This document shows, one piece after another, positions 1-5,937 of a stretch of 5,937 nucleotides of DNA. This DNA comes from Rubrivivax sp. (GTDB taxonomy: Bacteria > Pseudomonadota > Gammaproteobacteria > Burkholderiales > Burkholderiaceae). Location of the stretch: the NCBI GenBank assembly GCA_004211235.1, contig SEEY01000271.1, forward strand, positions 1 through 5,937, written 5' to 3'. A model generated the notes under the pieces. It made no database searches. It was not told the DNA's origin and saw nothing but the letters and a program-made list of their open reading frames with translations. A program made the translations under genes and the position numbers. The number at the start of each line of letters is the position of its first letter. Position 1 is the first letter of the stretch.

Positions 1-210
1 GCCTTCGACCTGCTGCTGGCCGAAGCCCGCGAGCAGGGCGGGCGGCTGCTGAGCCTGTCGCTGCACCCGTGGGTGATGGGCCAGCCGCACCGCATCAGGC
101 ATCTGGAGACGGTGCTGCAGCACATCGGCGCCTCGACCGAGGTGTGGCTGGCGTCGCCGGGCGAAATCGTCGACGCCTTCGCCGCGCAGCAGCCGGGGGT
201 GGCGGCATGA
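1..210 (+). CDS. Polysaccharide deacetylase family protein (NodB/PuuE-like), C-terminal fragment
   Basis: Only the last 69 residues are in the window; the gene starts upstream. The visible part reads in frame from base 1 to a TGA at 208-210. It contains the motif SLHPWVMGQPHRI (His at fragment residue 22), followed by a helix-like segment ending in a DAFAAQ-type tail. The LHPW...GQPHR motif is typical of the last catalytic region of the PuuE/allantoinase-like branch of NodB-fold deacetylases, metal-dependent enzymes that hydrolyse C-N amide bonds. The N-terminal metal-binding motifs lie outside the window, so activity cannot be judged. Its stop codon overlaps the start of the next gene (ATGA at 207-210), which suggests translational coupling and membership of the same operon. 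It may act on an amide-containing precursor in the pathway, but that is inference. Family assignment is fairly secure; the substrate is unknown. Confidence 0.75.
   Translation, partial: AFDLLLAEAREQGGRLLSLSLHPWVMGQPHRIRHLETVLQHIGASTEVWLASPGEIVDAFAAQQPGVAA
195..202 (+). promoter_or_regulatory. Likely ribosome binding site for the HMG-CoA-lyase-like gene
   Basis: The purine-rich run GGGGGTGG lies inside the end of the deacetylase gene, 4 bases before the ATG at 207; its G5 core is 7 bases away. It supports ATG 207 as the start over the in-frame ATG at 219 and over an upstream ATG at 69 that would overlap the deacetylase by about 140 bases. The match to the Shine-Dalgarno consensus is imperfect. 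Confidence 0.4.
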
Positions 211-1172
211 CGAGTTCCATGACGACGCGGGACGTGCTGATCAGTGAGGTCGGCCCGCGCGACGGCCTGCAGAGCATCTCGGCCATCATGCCGACCGCGG
301 CCAAGAAGGCCTGGATCAGCGCCGCAGCGGCGGCCGGCGTGGCCGAGATCGAGGTCGGCTCCTTCGTGCCGGCGCACATCCTGCCGCAGCTGGCCGACAC
401 GGCCGAGATCGTCGCCCACGCGCGCACCATTCCCGGCCTGAACGTTGCCGTGCTGGTGCCCAACTTCAAGGGCGCGCAGGCGGCCGTGGCGGCCGGCGCG
501 CACAAGATCACCGTGCCGCTGTCCGTCAGCGAGACGCACAGCCTGCGCAACGTGCGCCGCAGCCATGCGCAGATGCTGGAGGAAGTGCGCCAGATCTCGG
601 CCCTCATCCACAGCCTGCCCGCCGCGCAGCGCCCGCACCTGGAGGGCGGCCTGTCGACCGCTTTCGGCTGCACGCTGGAAGGCGTGGTGCCGGAGAAGCG
701 CGTGCTGGAACTGGCCGTGGCGCTGATGGAGGCCGGCTGCGACGAGGTCGGCCTGTCCGACACCACCGGCTACGCCAACCCGGCCCAGGTGCGGCGCCTG
801 ATCCGCGCCGTGTGGTCGGCCGTCGGCCGCGACCAGCTGACCGGCATCCACCTGCACAACACGCGCGGCCAGGGCCTGGCCAATGTGGTGGCGGCGCTGG
901 ACGTCGGGCTGACGACGCTGGACGCCTCGCTCGGCGGCCTCGGCGGCTGCCCGTTCGCCCCCGGTGCCAGCGGCAACATCGTCACCGAGGACCTGGTCTT
1001 CATGCTCGAAGCCATGGGCCTGCGCACCGGCATCGACATCGATGCCCTGTTCGCCACGCGCGAGCTGCTGGCCGCCGCCCTGCCCGGCGAGCCGCTGTAC
1101 GGCATGACACCGCTGGCCGGCCTGCCCCAGGGCTTCGTGCCCGCCACTCCACAGAAGAAGAACAACGCATGA
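207..1172 (+). CDS. Hydroxymethylglutaryl-CoA lyase-like enzyme (HMGL/DRE-TIM family), probable malyl-CoA-type C-C lyase
   Basis: This 321-residue protein is a full-length TIM-barrel acyl-CoA lyase of the HMG-CoA lyase family, which cleaves 3-hydroxyacyl-CoA thioesters by a metal-assisted retro-aldol reaction. Family residues are all visible: the GPRDGLQ motif (R18, D19), EVGSFV (E49), the metal-binding HLHN (H215, H217), and the GGLGGCPFAPGASGN signature with catalytic Cys C248 and metal ligand N257. The Cys-to-Asn spacing of 9 matches the human enzyme (C266, N275). There is no targeting extension, as expected for a cytoplasmic bacterial enzyme. A SETH stretch at residues 108-111 differs from the human enzyme, so this looks like a paralogous subfamily. 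None of the usual leucine-catabolism partners (isovaleryl-CoA dehydrogenase, methylcrotonyl-CoA carboxylase) is adjacent. Instead it overlaps a CoA-transferase gene by 4 bases (ATGA), which favours a substrate such as citramalyl-CoA or another alkylmalyl-CoA. Family is certain; substrate is inference. Confidence 0.9.
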   Translation: MTSSMTTRDVLISEVGPRDGLQSISAIMPTAAKKAWISAAAAAGVAEIEVGSFVPAHILPQLADTAEIVAHARTIPGLNVAVLVPNFKGAQAAVAAGAHKITVPLSVSETHSLRNVRRSHAQMLEEVRQISALIHSLPAAQRPHLEGGLSTAFGCTLEGVVPEKRVLELAVALMEAGCDEVGLSDTTGYANPAQVRRLIRAVWSAVGRDQLTGIHLHNTRGQGLANVVAALDVGLTTLDASLGGLGGCPFAPGASGNIVTEDLVFMLEAMGLRTGIDIDALFATRELLAAALPGEPLYGMTPLAGLPQGFVPATPQKKNNA

Positions 1173-2365
1173 CGACTCCGCAAGACCCAACTGACCTTCC
1201 GCTTGCGGGCCTGAAGGTCATCGAGTTCACCCACATGGTGATGGGCCCGAGCATCGGCCTGATCCTGGCCGACATGGGCGCCGACGTCACCAAGGTCGAG
1301 CCGGTCGAAGGCGACAACACGCGCCGCCTCAGCGGCTCGGGCGCCGGCTACTTCGCGATGTACAACCGCAACAAGAAGAGCTTGGCCATCGACCTCAAGA
1401 CCTGGCGCGGCCGCCGGCTGGTGCTGGACCTGCTGGGCGACGCGGACGTGCTCATCGAGAACTTCCGCGGCGGCGCGATGGATGCGCTGGGCTTCGGCTA
1501 CGAGGAACTCGCCAAGCTGAATCCGCGCCTGGTGTACTGCTCCGGCAAGGGCTTCCTGAGCGGCCCCTACGAGAACCGCACCGCCCTCGATGAAGTCGCG
1601 CAGATGATGGGCGGCCTGGCCTACATGACCGGCCTGCCCGACCGGCCGATGCGCGCGGGCGCCTCGGTCATCGACGTCACCGGTGCGATGTTCGGCGTGA
1701 TCGGCATCCTCGGCGCGCTGGAGCAGCGCCACCGCACGGGGCGGGGCCAGCTCATCACGACCTCGCTGTACGAGACCACGGCCTTCCTGGTGGGCCAGCA
1801 CATGGCGCAGTTCGCGGCCACCGGCAAGGCCGCGCCGCCCATGTCCATCCGCCAGTCGGCCTGGGCCGTGTACGACGTGTTCGAGGCCGGCGACGGCGAG
1901 CGCGTGTTCGCGGCGGTCGTCAGCGACACGCAATGGCGCAAGTTCTGCGAGTCCTTCGGCCTTGCCGACTTCCTGGCCGACCCCTCCCTGGCCCGCAACT
2001 CCGAGCGCGTGCTGCAGCGCGATCGCACGTTGCCGGTGATCCGCGAGCGCTTCAGGCAGTTCGACAAGGCCGGCCTGATGGCGAGGCTGGAAGCCACCGG
2101 CCTGCCCTTCGCCCCCATCGCCAAGCCGGAAGACCTGTTCGAGGATCCGCACCTCAACGCCGCCGGTGGCCTGGTGGGCGTGACGTTGCCCAACGGCCGC
2201 AGCACCAAGCTGCCCGCCCTGCCCATCGAGATGGCCGGCCGTCGCTTCGGCCTGCGCCACGACCTGCCAGGCATCGGCGCGAGCAGCCGCGAGCTGCTGC
2301 TGAGCCGCGGCCTGAGCGGCGCCGAGATCGACGCGCTGGTGCACGACGGGGTGATCGGGGCATGA
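1169..2365 (+). CDS. CaiB/BaiF family (family III) CoA-transferase
   Basis: This 398-residue protein moves CoA between carboxylic acids in the cytoplasm, through an aspartyl-CoA anhydride/thioester mechanism known for the family. It begins with the characteristic block LPLAGLKVIEFTHMVMGPSIG, then LADMGADVTKVEP and RNKKSLAIDLK. The probable catalytic Asp is D141 in ALDEVAQMMGGLAYMTG, which aligns with the nucleophilic Asp (D169) of formyl-CoA transferase and CaiB. The length of about 400 residues is normal. The start at ATG 1169 overlaps the preceding stop (ATGA) and gives the expected N terminus; a GAAGAAG run ends 8 bases upstream. The gene sits between a CoA-ester lyase and a LeuCD-like hydratase. 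The simplest role is to activate the hydroxy-dicarboxylate made by the hydratase so that the lyase can split it, perhaps using succinyl-CoA or acetyl-CoA as donor. Donor and acceptor cannot be read from the sequence. Confidence 0.92.
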   Translation: MTTPQDPTDLPLAGLKVIEFTHMVMGPSIGLILADMGADVTKVEPVEGDNTRRLSGSGAGYFAMYNRNKKSLAIDLKTWRGRRLVLDLLGDADVLIENFRGGAMDALGFGYEELAKLNPRLVYCSGKGFLSGPYENRTALDEVAQMMGGLAYMTGLPDRPMRAGASVIDVTGAMFGVIGILGALEQRHRTGRGQLITTSLYETTAFLVGQHMAQFAATGKAAPPMSIRQSAWAVYDVFEAGDGERVFAAVVSDTQWRKFCESFGLADFLADPSLARNSERVLQRDRTLPVIRERFRQFDKAGLMARLEATGLPFAPIAKPEDLFEDPHLNAAGGLVGVTLPNGRSTKLPALPIEMAGRRFGLRHDLPGIGASSRELLLSRGLSGAEIDALVHDGVIGA

Positions 2366-3768
2366 GCGGCCTGTCCCTCTTCGAGAAGCTCTGGCGCCAG
2401 CACCTGGTGCAAGAGCTGGACGAGGGCGACAGCCTCATCCACATCGACCGCGTCTTCCTGCACGAGCGCACCGGCGGCGTGGCGCTGCAGGCGCTGGCCG
2501 AAGCCGGCCACCGCGTGCGCAACCCGCAGCTCGCCTTCGCGACGCTGGACCACATCGTCGACACGGTCGCCGGCCGCAGCGACAACACGCGGATGCCCGG
2601 CGGCGAGGCCTTCATCCGCATCACGCGCGAGCAGACGGCGCGCACTGGCATCCCGCTGTTCGACCTGGGCGACGCGCGCCAGGGCATCGTCCATGTCGTG
2701 TCGCCGGAGCAGGGCATCGTGCTGCCCGGTGCCACGGTCGTCTGCCCTGACAGCCACACCTGCACGCAGGGCGCCCTGGGCGCGCTGGCGTGGGGCATCG
2801 GCTCCTCCGAGGCCGAGCATGCGCTGGCCACGCAGACGCTGCGCGTGGTCAAGCCCAAGTCGATGCGTGTGACCTTCGACGGCATGCTGCCGCCAGGCGT
2901 CGGCGCCAAGGACATGATCCTGGCGCTGATCGCACGCGACACGGCGGCGGGCGCGCGCGGCTCGGTGGTCGAGTTCGCCGGCGAGGCCGTGCGGCGCCTG
3001 AGCGTCGAGGCGCGCATGACGCTGTGCAACATGGCGGTCGAGTTCTCCGCCTTCACCGGCCTCATCGCGCCGGACGAGGCCACGCTGGACTACGTGCACG
3101 GCCGGCCCTTCGCACCCAAGGGCGAGGCCTGGGAGCGCGCGGCACAGGCGTGGCGCGCCTTGCGCAGCGATGCCGATGCAGCCTTCGACTTCGAGACACG
3201 GCTGGACGTGAGTGCCTTGAACCCCATGCTGACCTGGGGCACCAGCCCGCAACACGCCATCGGCGTGAACGCCTGCGTGCCCGATCCGGCCGCGGTGGCG
3301 GACGGCGCCACCGCCGCCGCCATGGACAAGGCGCTGGCCTACATGGACCTGCGCCCCGGCCAGCCACTGGCGGGCCTGGCCATCGACGCCGCCTTCATCG
3401 GCTCCTGCACCAACAGCCGGCTGTCCGACCTGCGCGCCGCCGCCGGCCTGCTGCGCGGCCGCAAGGTGGCGGCAGGCGTGAAGGCCATCTGCGTGCCGGG
3501 CTCGACGCAGGTGAAGCTCGCTGCGGAAGCGGAAGGCCTGCACCAGGTCTTCATCGACGCCGGCTTCGAGTGGCGCGAGTCCGGCTGCTCGATGTGCTTC
3601 TTTGCCGGCGGCGAGAGCTTCGGCTTTCAGCAGCGCGTTGTCAGCACCACCAACCGCAACTTCGAAAGCCGCCAGGGGCCGCAGACGCGCACCCACCTGG
3701 CCAGCCCGGTGACCGTGGCGGCTTCGGCCATCGCGGGTTGCATTGCCGACCCTCGCCAGGTGCTCTGA
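2362..3768 (+). CDS. LeuC-like hydro-lyase large subunit ([4Fe-4S], aconitase superfamily)
   Basis: This 468-residue protein matches bacterial LeuC (3-isopropylmalate dehydratase large subunit, about 466 residues) end to end. Cluster ligands are present: C349 in FIGSCTNSR, and C409 and C412 in CSMC. Their spacing (60 and 3) is the same as in E. coli LeuC (C347, C407, C410). The DSHT motif (130-133), FDLGDARQGIVHVVSPEQG, GRPFAPKGE, WGTSP, and STTNRNFESRQG with substrate-type arginines R432 and R437 are also clear. Several conserved LeuC positions differ: CPDSHTCTQG for the usual CGDSHTATHG, EFSAF (227-231) for EAGAR, and FFAGGESFGFQQR after C412 for the usual LAMN...GER. The fold and cluster are therefore intact, but the pocket probably fits another cis-unsaturated acid such as citraconate, dimethylmaleate or maleate. 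The partner small subunit follows after 1 base. A housekeeping leucine role is unlikely because leuA and leuB are not adjacent and the neighbours are CoA-ester enzymes. Confidence 0.9.
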   Translation: MSGLSLFEKLWRQHLVQELDEGDSLIHIDRVFLHERTGGVALQALAEAGHRVRNPQLAFATLDHIVDTVAGRSDNTRMPGGEAFIRITREQTARTGIPLFDLGDARQGIVHVVSPEQGIVLPGATVVCPDSHTCTQGALGALAWGIGSSEAEHALATQTLRVVKPKSMRVTFDGMLPPGVGAKDMILALIARDTAAGARGSVVEFAGEAVRRLSVEARMTLCNMAVEFSAFTGLIAPDEATLDYVHGRPFAPKGEAWERAAQAWRALRSDADAAFDFETRLDVSALNPMLTWGTSPQHAIGVNACVPDPAAVADGATAAAMDKALAYMDLRPGQPLAGLAIDAAFIGSCTNSRLSDLRAAAGLLRGRKVAAGVKAICVPGSTQVKLAAEAEGLHQVFIDAGFEWRESGCSMCFFAGGESFGFQQRVVSTTNRNFESRQGPQTRTHLASPVTVAASAIAGCIADPRQVL

Positions 3769-3769
3769 G

Positions 3770-4387
3770 ATGGACCCCTTCATCACCCACACCGGCGTGG
3801 CCGCGGCGCTGCTGCGCAACAACATCGACACCGACGCCATCATCCCGTCCCGCGAGATGAAGACCGTCTCCAAGACGGGCCTTGCCGGCGGCCTGTTCGC
3901 CGGCTGGCGCTATCTGCAGGCGCGCGAGCCCGACCCCAGCTTCGTGCTGAACCGCGTCGTGCAGCGCTGCAGCTCCATCCTGCTGGCCGGCGCCAATTTC
4001 GGCTGCGGCTCGTCACGCGAGCATGCGGTGTGGGCGCTCAAGGAATACGGCATCCGCGTCGTCATCGCGCCCAGCTTCGGCGCCATCTTTGCCGGCAACT
4101 GCATTCGCAACGGCCTGCTGCCTGTGGTGCTGGCGCCAGCGCAGATCAGCGCGCTGACCGCATGCACTTCCGCCGACCCGCAGGGCCGCCGGTTGAGCGT
4201 CGACCTGCAGCGCTGCGTGGTGACGGACTCGGCGGGCAAGGCCTACGCCTTCGAGCTCGCCGCCAGCCAGCGCGAGATGCTGCTCGGGGGGCTGGACCCG
4301 ATCGCGCTGACGCTGCAGTCGAGCGCAGCCATCGAGGCATTCCAGGCCGAAGACCGCAAGGCTCGGCCGTGGATCTATCTGGGTTGA
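3770..4387 (+). CDS. LeuD-like hydro-lyase small subunit (swivel domain)
   Basis: This 205-residue protein matches LeuD (201 residues in E. coli), the swivelling domain that completes the active site of the heterodimeric dehydratase. Visible motifs are NNIDTDAIIPSREMK (17-31), the GLFAGWRYL segment, and GANFGCGSSREHAVWAL with active-site Ser/Arg residues in SSREH (81-85). They continue with VIAPSFGAIFAGNCIRNGLLPVVL and the C-terminal GLDPIALTLQ..I.AF...PW. The start at ATG 3770 comes one base after the LeuC stop (TGAGATG); an AGG at 3758-3760 may serve as a weak ribosome site, so coupling to the upstream gene is likely. Another in-frame ATG at 3743 would overlap the LeuC gene and add residues absent from LeuD, so it was not chosen. 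The loop after IIP, which helps set substrate preference in LeuD, reads SREMK rather than the KQFLQ of E. coli. This fits a substrate other than isopropylmalate, but that is inference. Confidence 0.9.
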   Translation: MDPFITHTGVAAALLRNNIDTDAIIPSREMKTVSKTGLAGGLFAGWRYLQAREPDPSFVLNRVVQRCSSILLAGANFGCGSSREHAVWALKEYGIRVVIAPSFGAIFAGNCIRNGLLPVVLAPAQISALTACTSADPQGRRLSVDLQRCVVTDSAGKAYAFELAASQREMLLGGLDPIALTLQSSAAIEAFQAEDRKARPWIYLG

Positions 4388-4389
4388 CG

Positions 4390-5232
4390 ATGCTCAATCG
4401 CCCGCACACCGAGTTCGTCCAGTCGCAGATGCTGCCCTGGCGGCGTGTTCCTCCCGGTGCGGCGCGGCCCGACGCCGAATACAAATACCTCAGCCGCGAT
4501 GCCGACACCGGCGCGTGCACCTGCCTGATCCGCTACGCGCCCGGCTGGGCCCGGCAGACCGACGAGCGGCTGGCTGCGGCCGAAGAGTTCTACGTGCTGG
4601 AAGGCGAGATCGAGATCAACGGCCTGCGCTTCGGCGCCGACCACTACGGCCAGGTGCCGCGCGGCCTGTTGCGCCAGTCGATGAGCACGCTGCGCGGCGC
4701 CGTCGTGCTGACTTTCTTCGACGCCCGGCCCGAACTCGGGTCGAGCGCTCCACCGCAGGCCGCGGTCATCGAGCAGCGCGACGTGCTGCACATGCCCTGG
4801 GACATGCGGCTGAACGACCAGAAGCTCGCCCACCTCGGCATCTCGCGCAAGGACCTGCGCGCCGACCCCGCCACCGGCGAGCGCACCTTCCTGTCGATGA
4901 TGCTGCCGCACTCCGAGCCGCCCGGCTCGCAAGGCCCGCGCGAGTCGCACCCGGTGGTGGAGGAGTGCTTCGTCATCGCCGGCTCGCTCGTCGGCCCGCA
5001 TGGCGAGATGCACGCCGGTGCCTATTTCTGGCGCCCGCCGGGCATTCCGCACGGGCCGTTCGGCACGCGTTGGGGCTGCGTCGCGCTGATCCGCTTCGTC
5101 GGCGGCCGGCACGTCAACGTCTGGACGGCAGACGAAGCGCCGTTCGACTTCCATCAGCCCTTTGCGCCCGTGCTGCCGCCCGAGATGGGCCACCTGCGCG
5201 ACCTGCCCTGGCAACCTGCGCGAGGCTATTGA
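4390..5232 (+). CDS. Two-domain cupin protein (bicupin, possibly DUF4437/ChrR-cupin-like)
   Basis: This 280-residue soluble protein has two cupin beta-barrels. Domain 1 covers roughly residues 30-110 and contains EEFYVLEGEIEING (65-78). Where histidines of cupin motif 1 are expected it has TDERLAAA, and in motif 2 it has PRGLLR (Arg 95 in place of His), so its metal site looks lost. Domain 2 covers roughly 160-250 and has ESHPVVEECFVIAG (H187, E191/E192) and PPGIPHG (H221). This is a more usual metal-ligand set, although E185 replaces the first His of the HxH pair. Cupins of this kind include dioxygenases, isomerases, lyases and sensors, so no reaction is assigned. The ATG lies 2 bases after the LeuD-like stop, with only a poor ribosome site, which suggests translational coupling. 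Its place in the operon points to a role in processing the same substrate. Cupin fold is confident; the named subfamily is tentative and from memory. Confidence 0.75.
   Translation: MLNRPHTEFVQSQMLPWRRVPPGAARPDAEYKYLSRDADTGACTCLIRYAPGWARQTDERLAAAEEFYVLEGEIEINGLRFGADHYGQVPRGLLRQSMSTLRGAVVLTFFDARPELGSSAPPQAAVIEQRDVLHMPWDMRLNDQKLAHLGISRKDLRADPATGERTFLSMMLPHSEPPGSQGPRESHPVVEECFVIAGSLVGPHGEMHAGAYFWRPPGIPHGPFGTRWGCVALIRFVGGRHVNVWTADEAPFDFHQPFAPVLPPEMGHLRDLPWQPARGY
5222..5225 (+). promoter_or_regulatory. Likely ribosome binding site for the alpha/beta hydrolase gene
   Basis: GAGG lies 6 bases before the ATG at 5232, a good Shine-Dalgarno position. It supports ATG 5232, which also overlaps the cupin stop by one base (TGATG). 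Confidence 0.5.
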
Positions 5233-5937
5233 TGACGACCTGGATCGACCGGCATTTCCTGCGCCTGGCCGATGGCCGGCTGGCCCATTACCGCGAGGCC
5301 GGCGAAGCCCGGCCGGATGAGCTGCCGCTGCTGCTGGCCCACGCCGGGCCGGGCTCGTCCGCGGGCCTGGTGCCGCTGATCGAGCAGCTCGCCCCACGGC
5401 GCCGCGTCATCGCCCCGGACATGCCCGGCAATGGCGACTCCGACCCGCTGCCGATGCCGCAGCCGTGCATGGCCGACTACGTCGAGCAACTGGTCGAACT
5501 GCTCGACCGGCTGGGCATCGCCCAGGTCGACTTCTGCGGCCAGCACACCGGCGCCCACATCGGCTGCGAGCTGGCGCTGCGCCACCCCGCGCGCGTGCGC
5601 CGCCTGATGCTGGACGGCCTTGGCCTGTTCGAGCCCGAACTGCTCGCGCAGATGGTGGCCCGCTACGCGCCGCCAGTCGTGCCCGATGAGTTCGGCGGCC
5701 ACCTCGCCTGGGCCTGGCATTTCGTCGAAGGCATGTTCCTGCACTTCCCCTACCACCTGCCCGACCCCGCTCACCGCCTGCACCACAGCCCCGTGCCGCC
5801 CGCTGCTGCCCGGCAGGCGCTTGTCGTCGACCTGTTGAAGGCCCTGCCGAGCTATCACCTGGCCTACCAGGCCGTCTACGCCCACCCCACCGCCGAGCGC
5901 CTGCCGGGCAGCAGCGGGCGGCACGGGGCTGTGGTGC
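5232..5937 (+). CDS. Alpha/beta-fold hydrolase homologue with atypical nucleophile elbow, N-terminal 235 residues (runs off the window)
   Basis: The frame is open from ATG 5232 to the window end, giving 235 residues without a stop. It starts with LRLADGRLAHYREAG, then shows the oxyanion-hole region LLAHAGPGSS (H37-S43) and RRVIAPDMPGNGDSD. These are followed by the helix DYVEQLVELLDRLGI, the elbow VDFCGQHTGAHIGCELALRHPARVRRLMLDG, and a cap-like region rich in His, Trp and Phe. This order is that of the alpha/beta hydrolase (hydrolase_1-type) fold. In the usual G-x-S-x-G nucleophile motif, His105 occupies the Ser position (G103-Q-H-T-G107); Thr106 follows it. The classical serine nucleophile is therefore missing. 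The protein may use a different mechanism, use another residue, or be non-hydrolytic. The catalytic acid and His would lie mostly beyond the window. The start overlaps the cupin stop by one base, so it belongs to the same operon. Confidence 0.8.
   Translation, partial: MTTWIDRHFLRLADGRLAHYREAGEARPDELPLLLAHAGPGSSAGLVPLIEQLAPRRRVIAPDMPGNGDSDPLPMPQPCMADYVEQLVELLDRLGIAQVDFCGQHTGAHIGCELALRHPARVRRLMLDGLGLFEPELLAQMVARYAPPVVPDEFGGHLAWAWHFVEGMFLHFPYHLPDPAHRLHHSPVPPAAARQALVVDLLKALPSYHLAYQAVYAHPTAERLPGSSGRHGAVV

Noticed and set aside
69..206. An N-terminal extension of the HMG-CoA-lyase-like protein starting at ATG 69
   Set aside because: The added 46 residues are Arg/Ala/Gly-rich, match no family sequence, and overlap the deacetylase coding sequence, which is real in another frame.
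770..2344. A 524-codon open frame on the minus strand
   Set aside because: It is antisense to the lyase and CoA-transferase genes, rich in Ala, Arg, Gly, Gln and His, with no family motif; it is a GC-bias shadow.
1621..3873. A 750-codon open frame on the minus strand
   Set aside because: It lies antisense to the CoA-transferase, LeuC-like and LeuD-like genes. Over the LeuC-like gene it is exactly codon-antisense, so it only reflects the absence of TTA, CTA and TCA codons in GC-rich DNA. The translation has no recognisable motif and low-complexity composition.
2362..4387. Housekeeping leuCD genes for leucine biosynthesis
   Set aside because: No leuA or leuB is adjacent, the neighbours are CoA-ester catabolic enzymes, and pocket motifs differ from standard LeuC. 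A dual role cannot be fully excluded.
4375..5397. A 340-codon open frame on the minus strand opposite the cupin gene
   Set aside because: The plus-strand frame carries clear cupin motifs and tight operon junctions, while the minus-strand translation is low-complexity.
5226..5924. A 232-codon open frame on the minus strand opposite the hydrolase homologue
   Set aside because: The plus-strand frame is open to the window end and shows ordered alpha/beta hydrolase motifs and a good ribosome site; the minus-strand translation shows none.
5896..5937. Possible frameshift near the end of the hydrolase frame (LPGSSGRHGAVV is unlike the usual strand in this place)
   Set aside because: Neither alternative frame gives a better family match in the few residues available, and the window ends too soon to decide.

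Overview
The window is very GC-rich and packed with genes on one strand. Codons strongly favour G or C in the third position. The gene families and their arrangement suggest a betaproteobacterium of the Burkholderiales type; this is an inference from style and gene content, not from a marker gene. All seven genes point rightwards. Every junction is tight, from a 4-base overlap to a 2-base gap, so this looks like the interior of one long polycistronic operon. No promoter, terminator, RNA gene, mobile element, repeat array or CRISPR array was found.

Layout: the 3' end of a polysaccharide-deacetylase (NodB/PuuE-like) gene (1-210); an HMG-CoA-lyase-like enzyme (207-1172); a family III (CaiB/BaiF) CoA-transferase (1169-2365); a LeuC-type hydro-lyase large subunit with a [4Fe-4S] site (2362-3768); its LeuD-type small subunit (3770-4387); a two-domain cupin protein (4390-5232); and the 5' part of an alpha/beta-fold hydrolase homologue (5232 to the window end).

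The four central genes make chemical sense as a catabolic module. A LeuCD-like hydratase would add water to a cis-unsaturated dicarboxylate (citraconate, dimethylmaleate or similar) to give an alkylmalate. The CoA-transferase would turn it into a malyl-CoA-type thioester. The HMG-CoA-lyase-like enzyme would split that by retro-aldol cleavage into an acyl-CoA and a 2-oxoacid such as pyruvate. The deacetylase, cupin and hydrolase homologues may process the upstream substrate. This pathway is inferred from family chemistry and gene order; the actual substrate cannot be read from the sequence.

The most notable details are a LeuC homologue with intact cluster ligands but altered substrate-pocket motifs, a hydrolase homologue with His where the nucleophile should be (GQHTG), and a bicupin whose first metal site appears to be lost.
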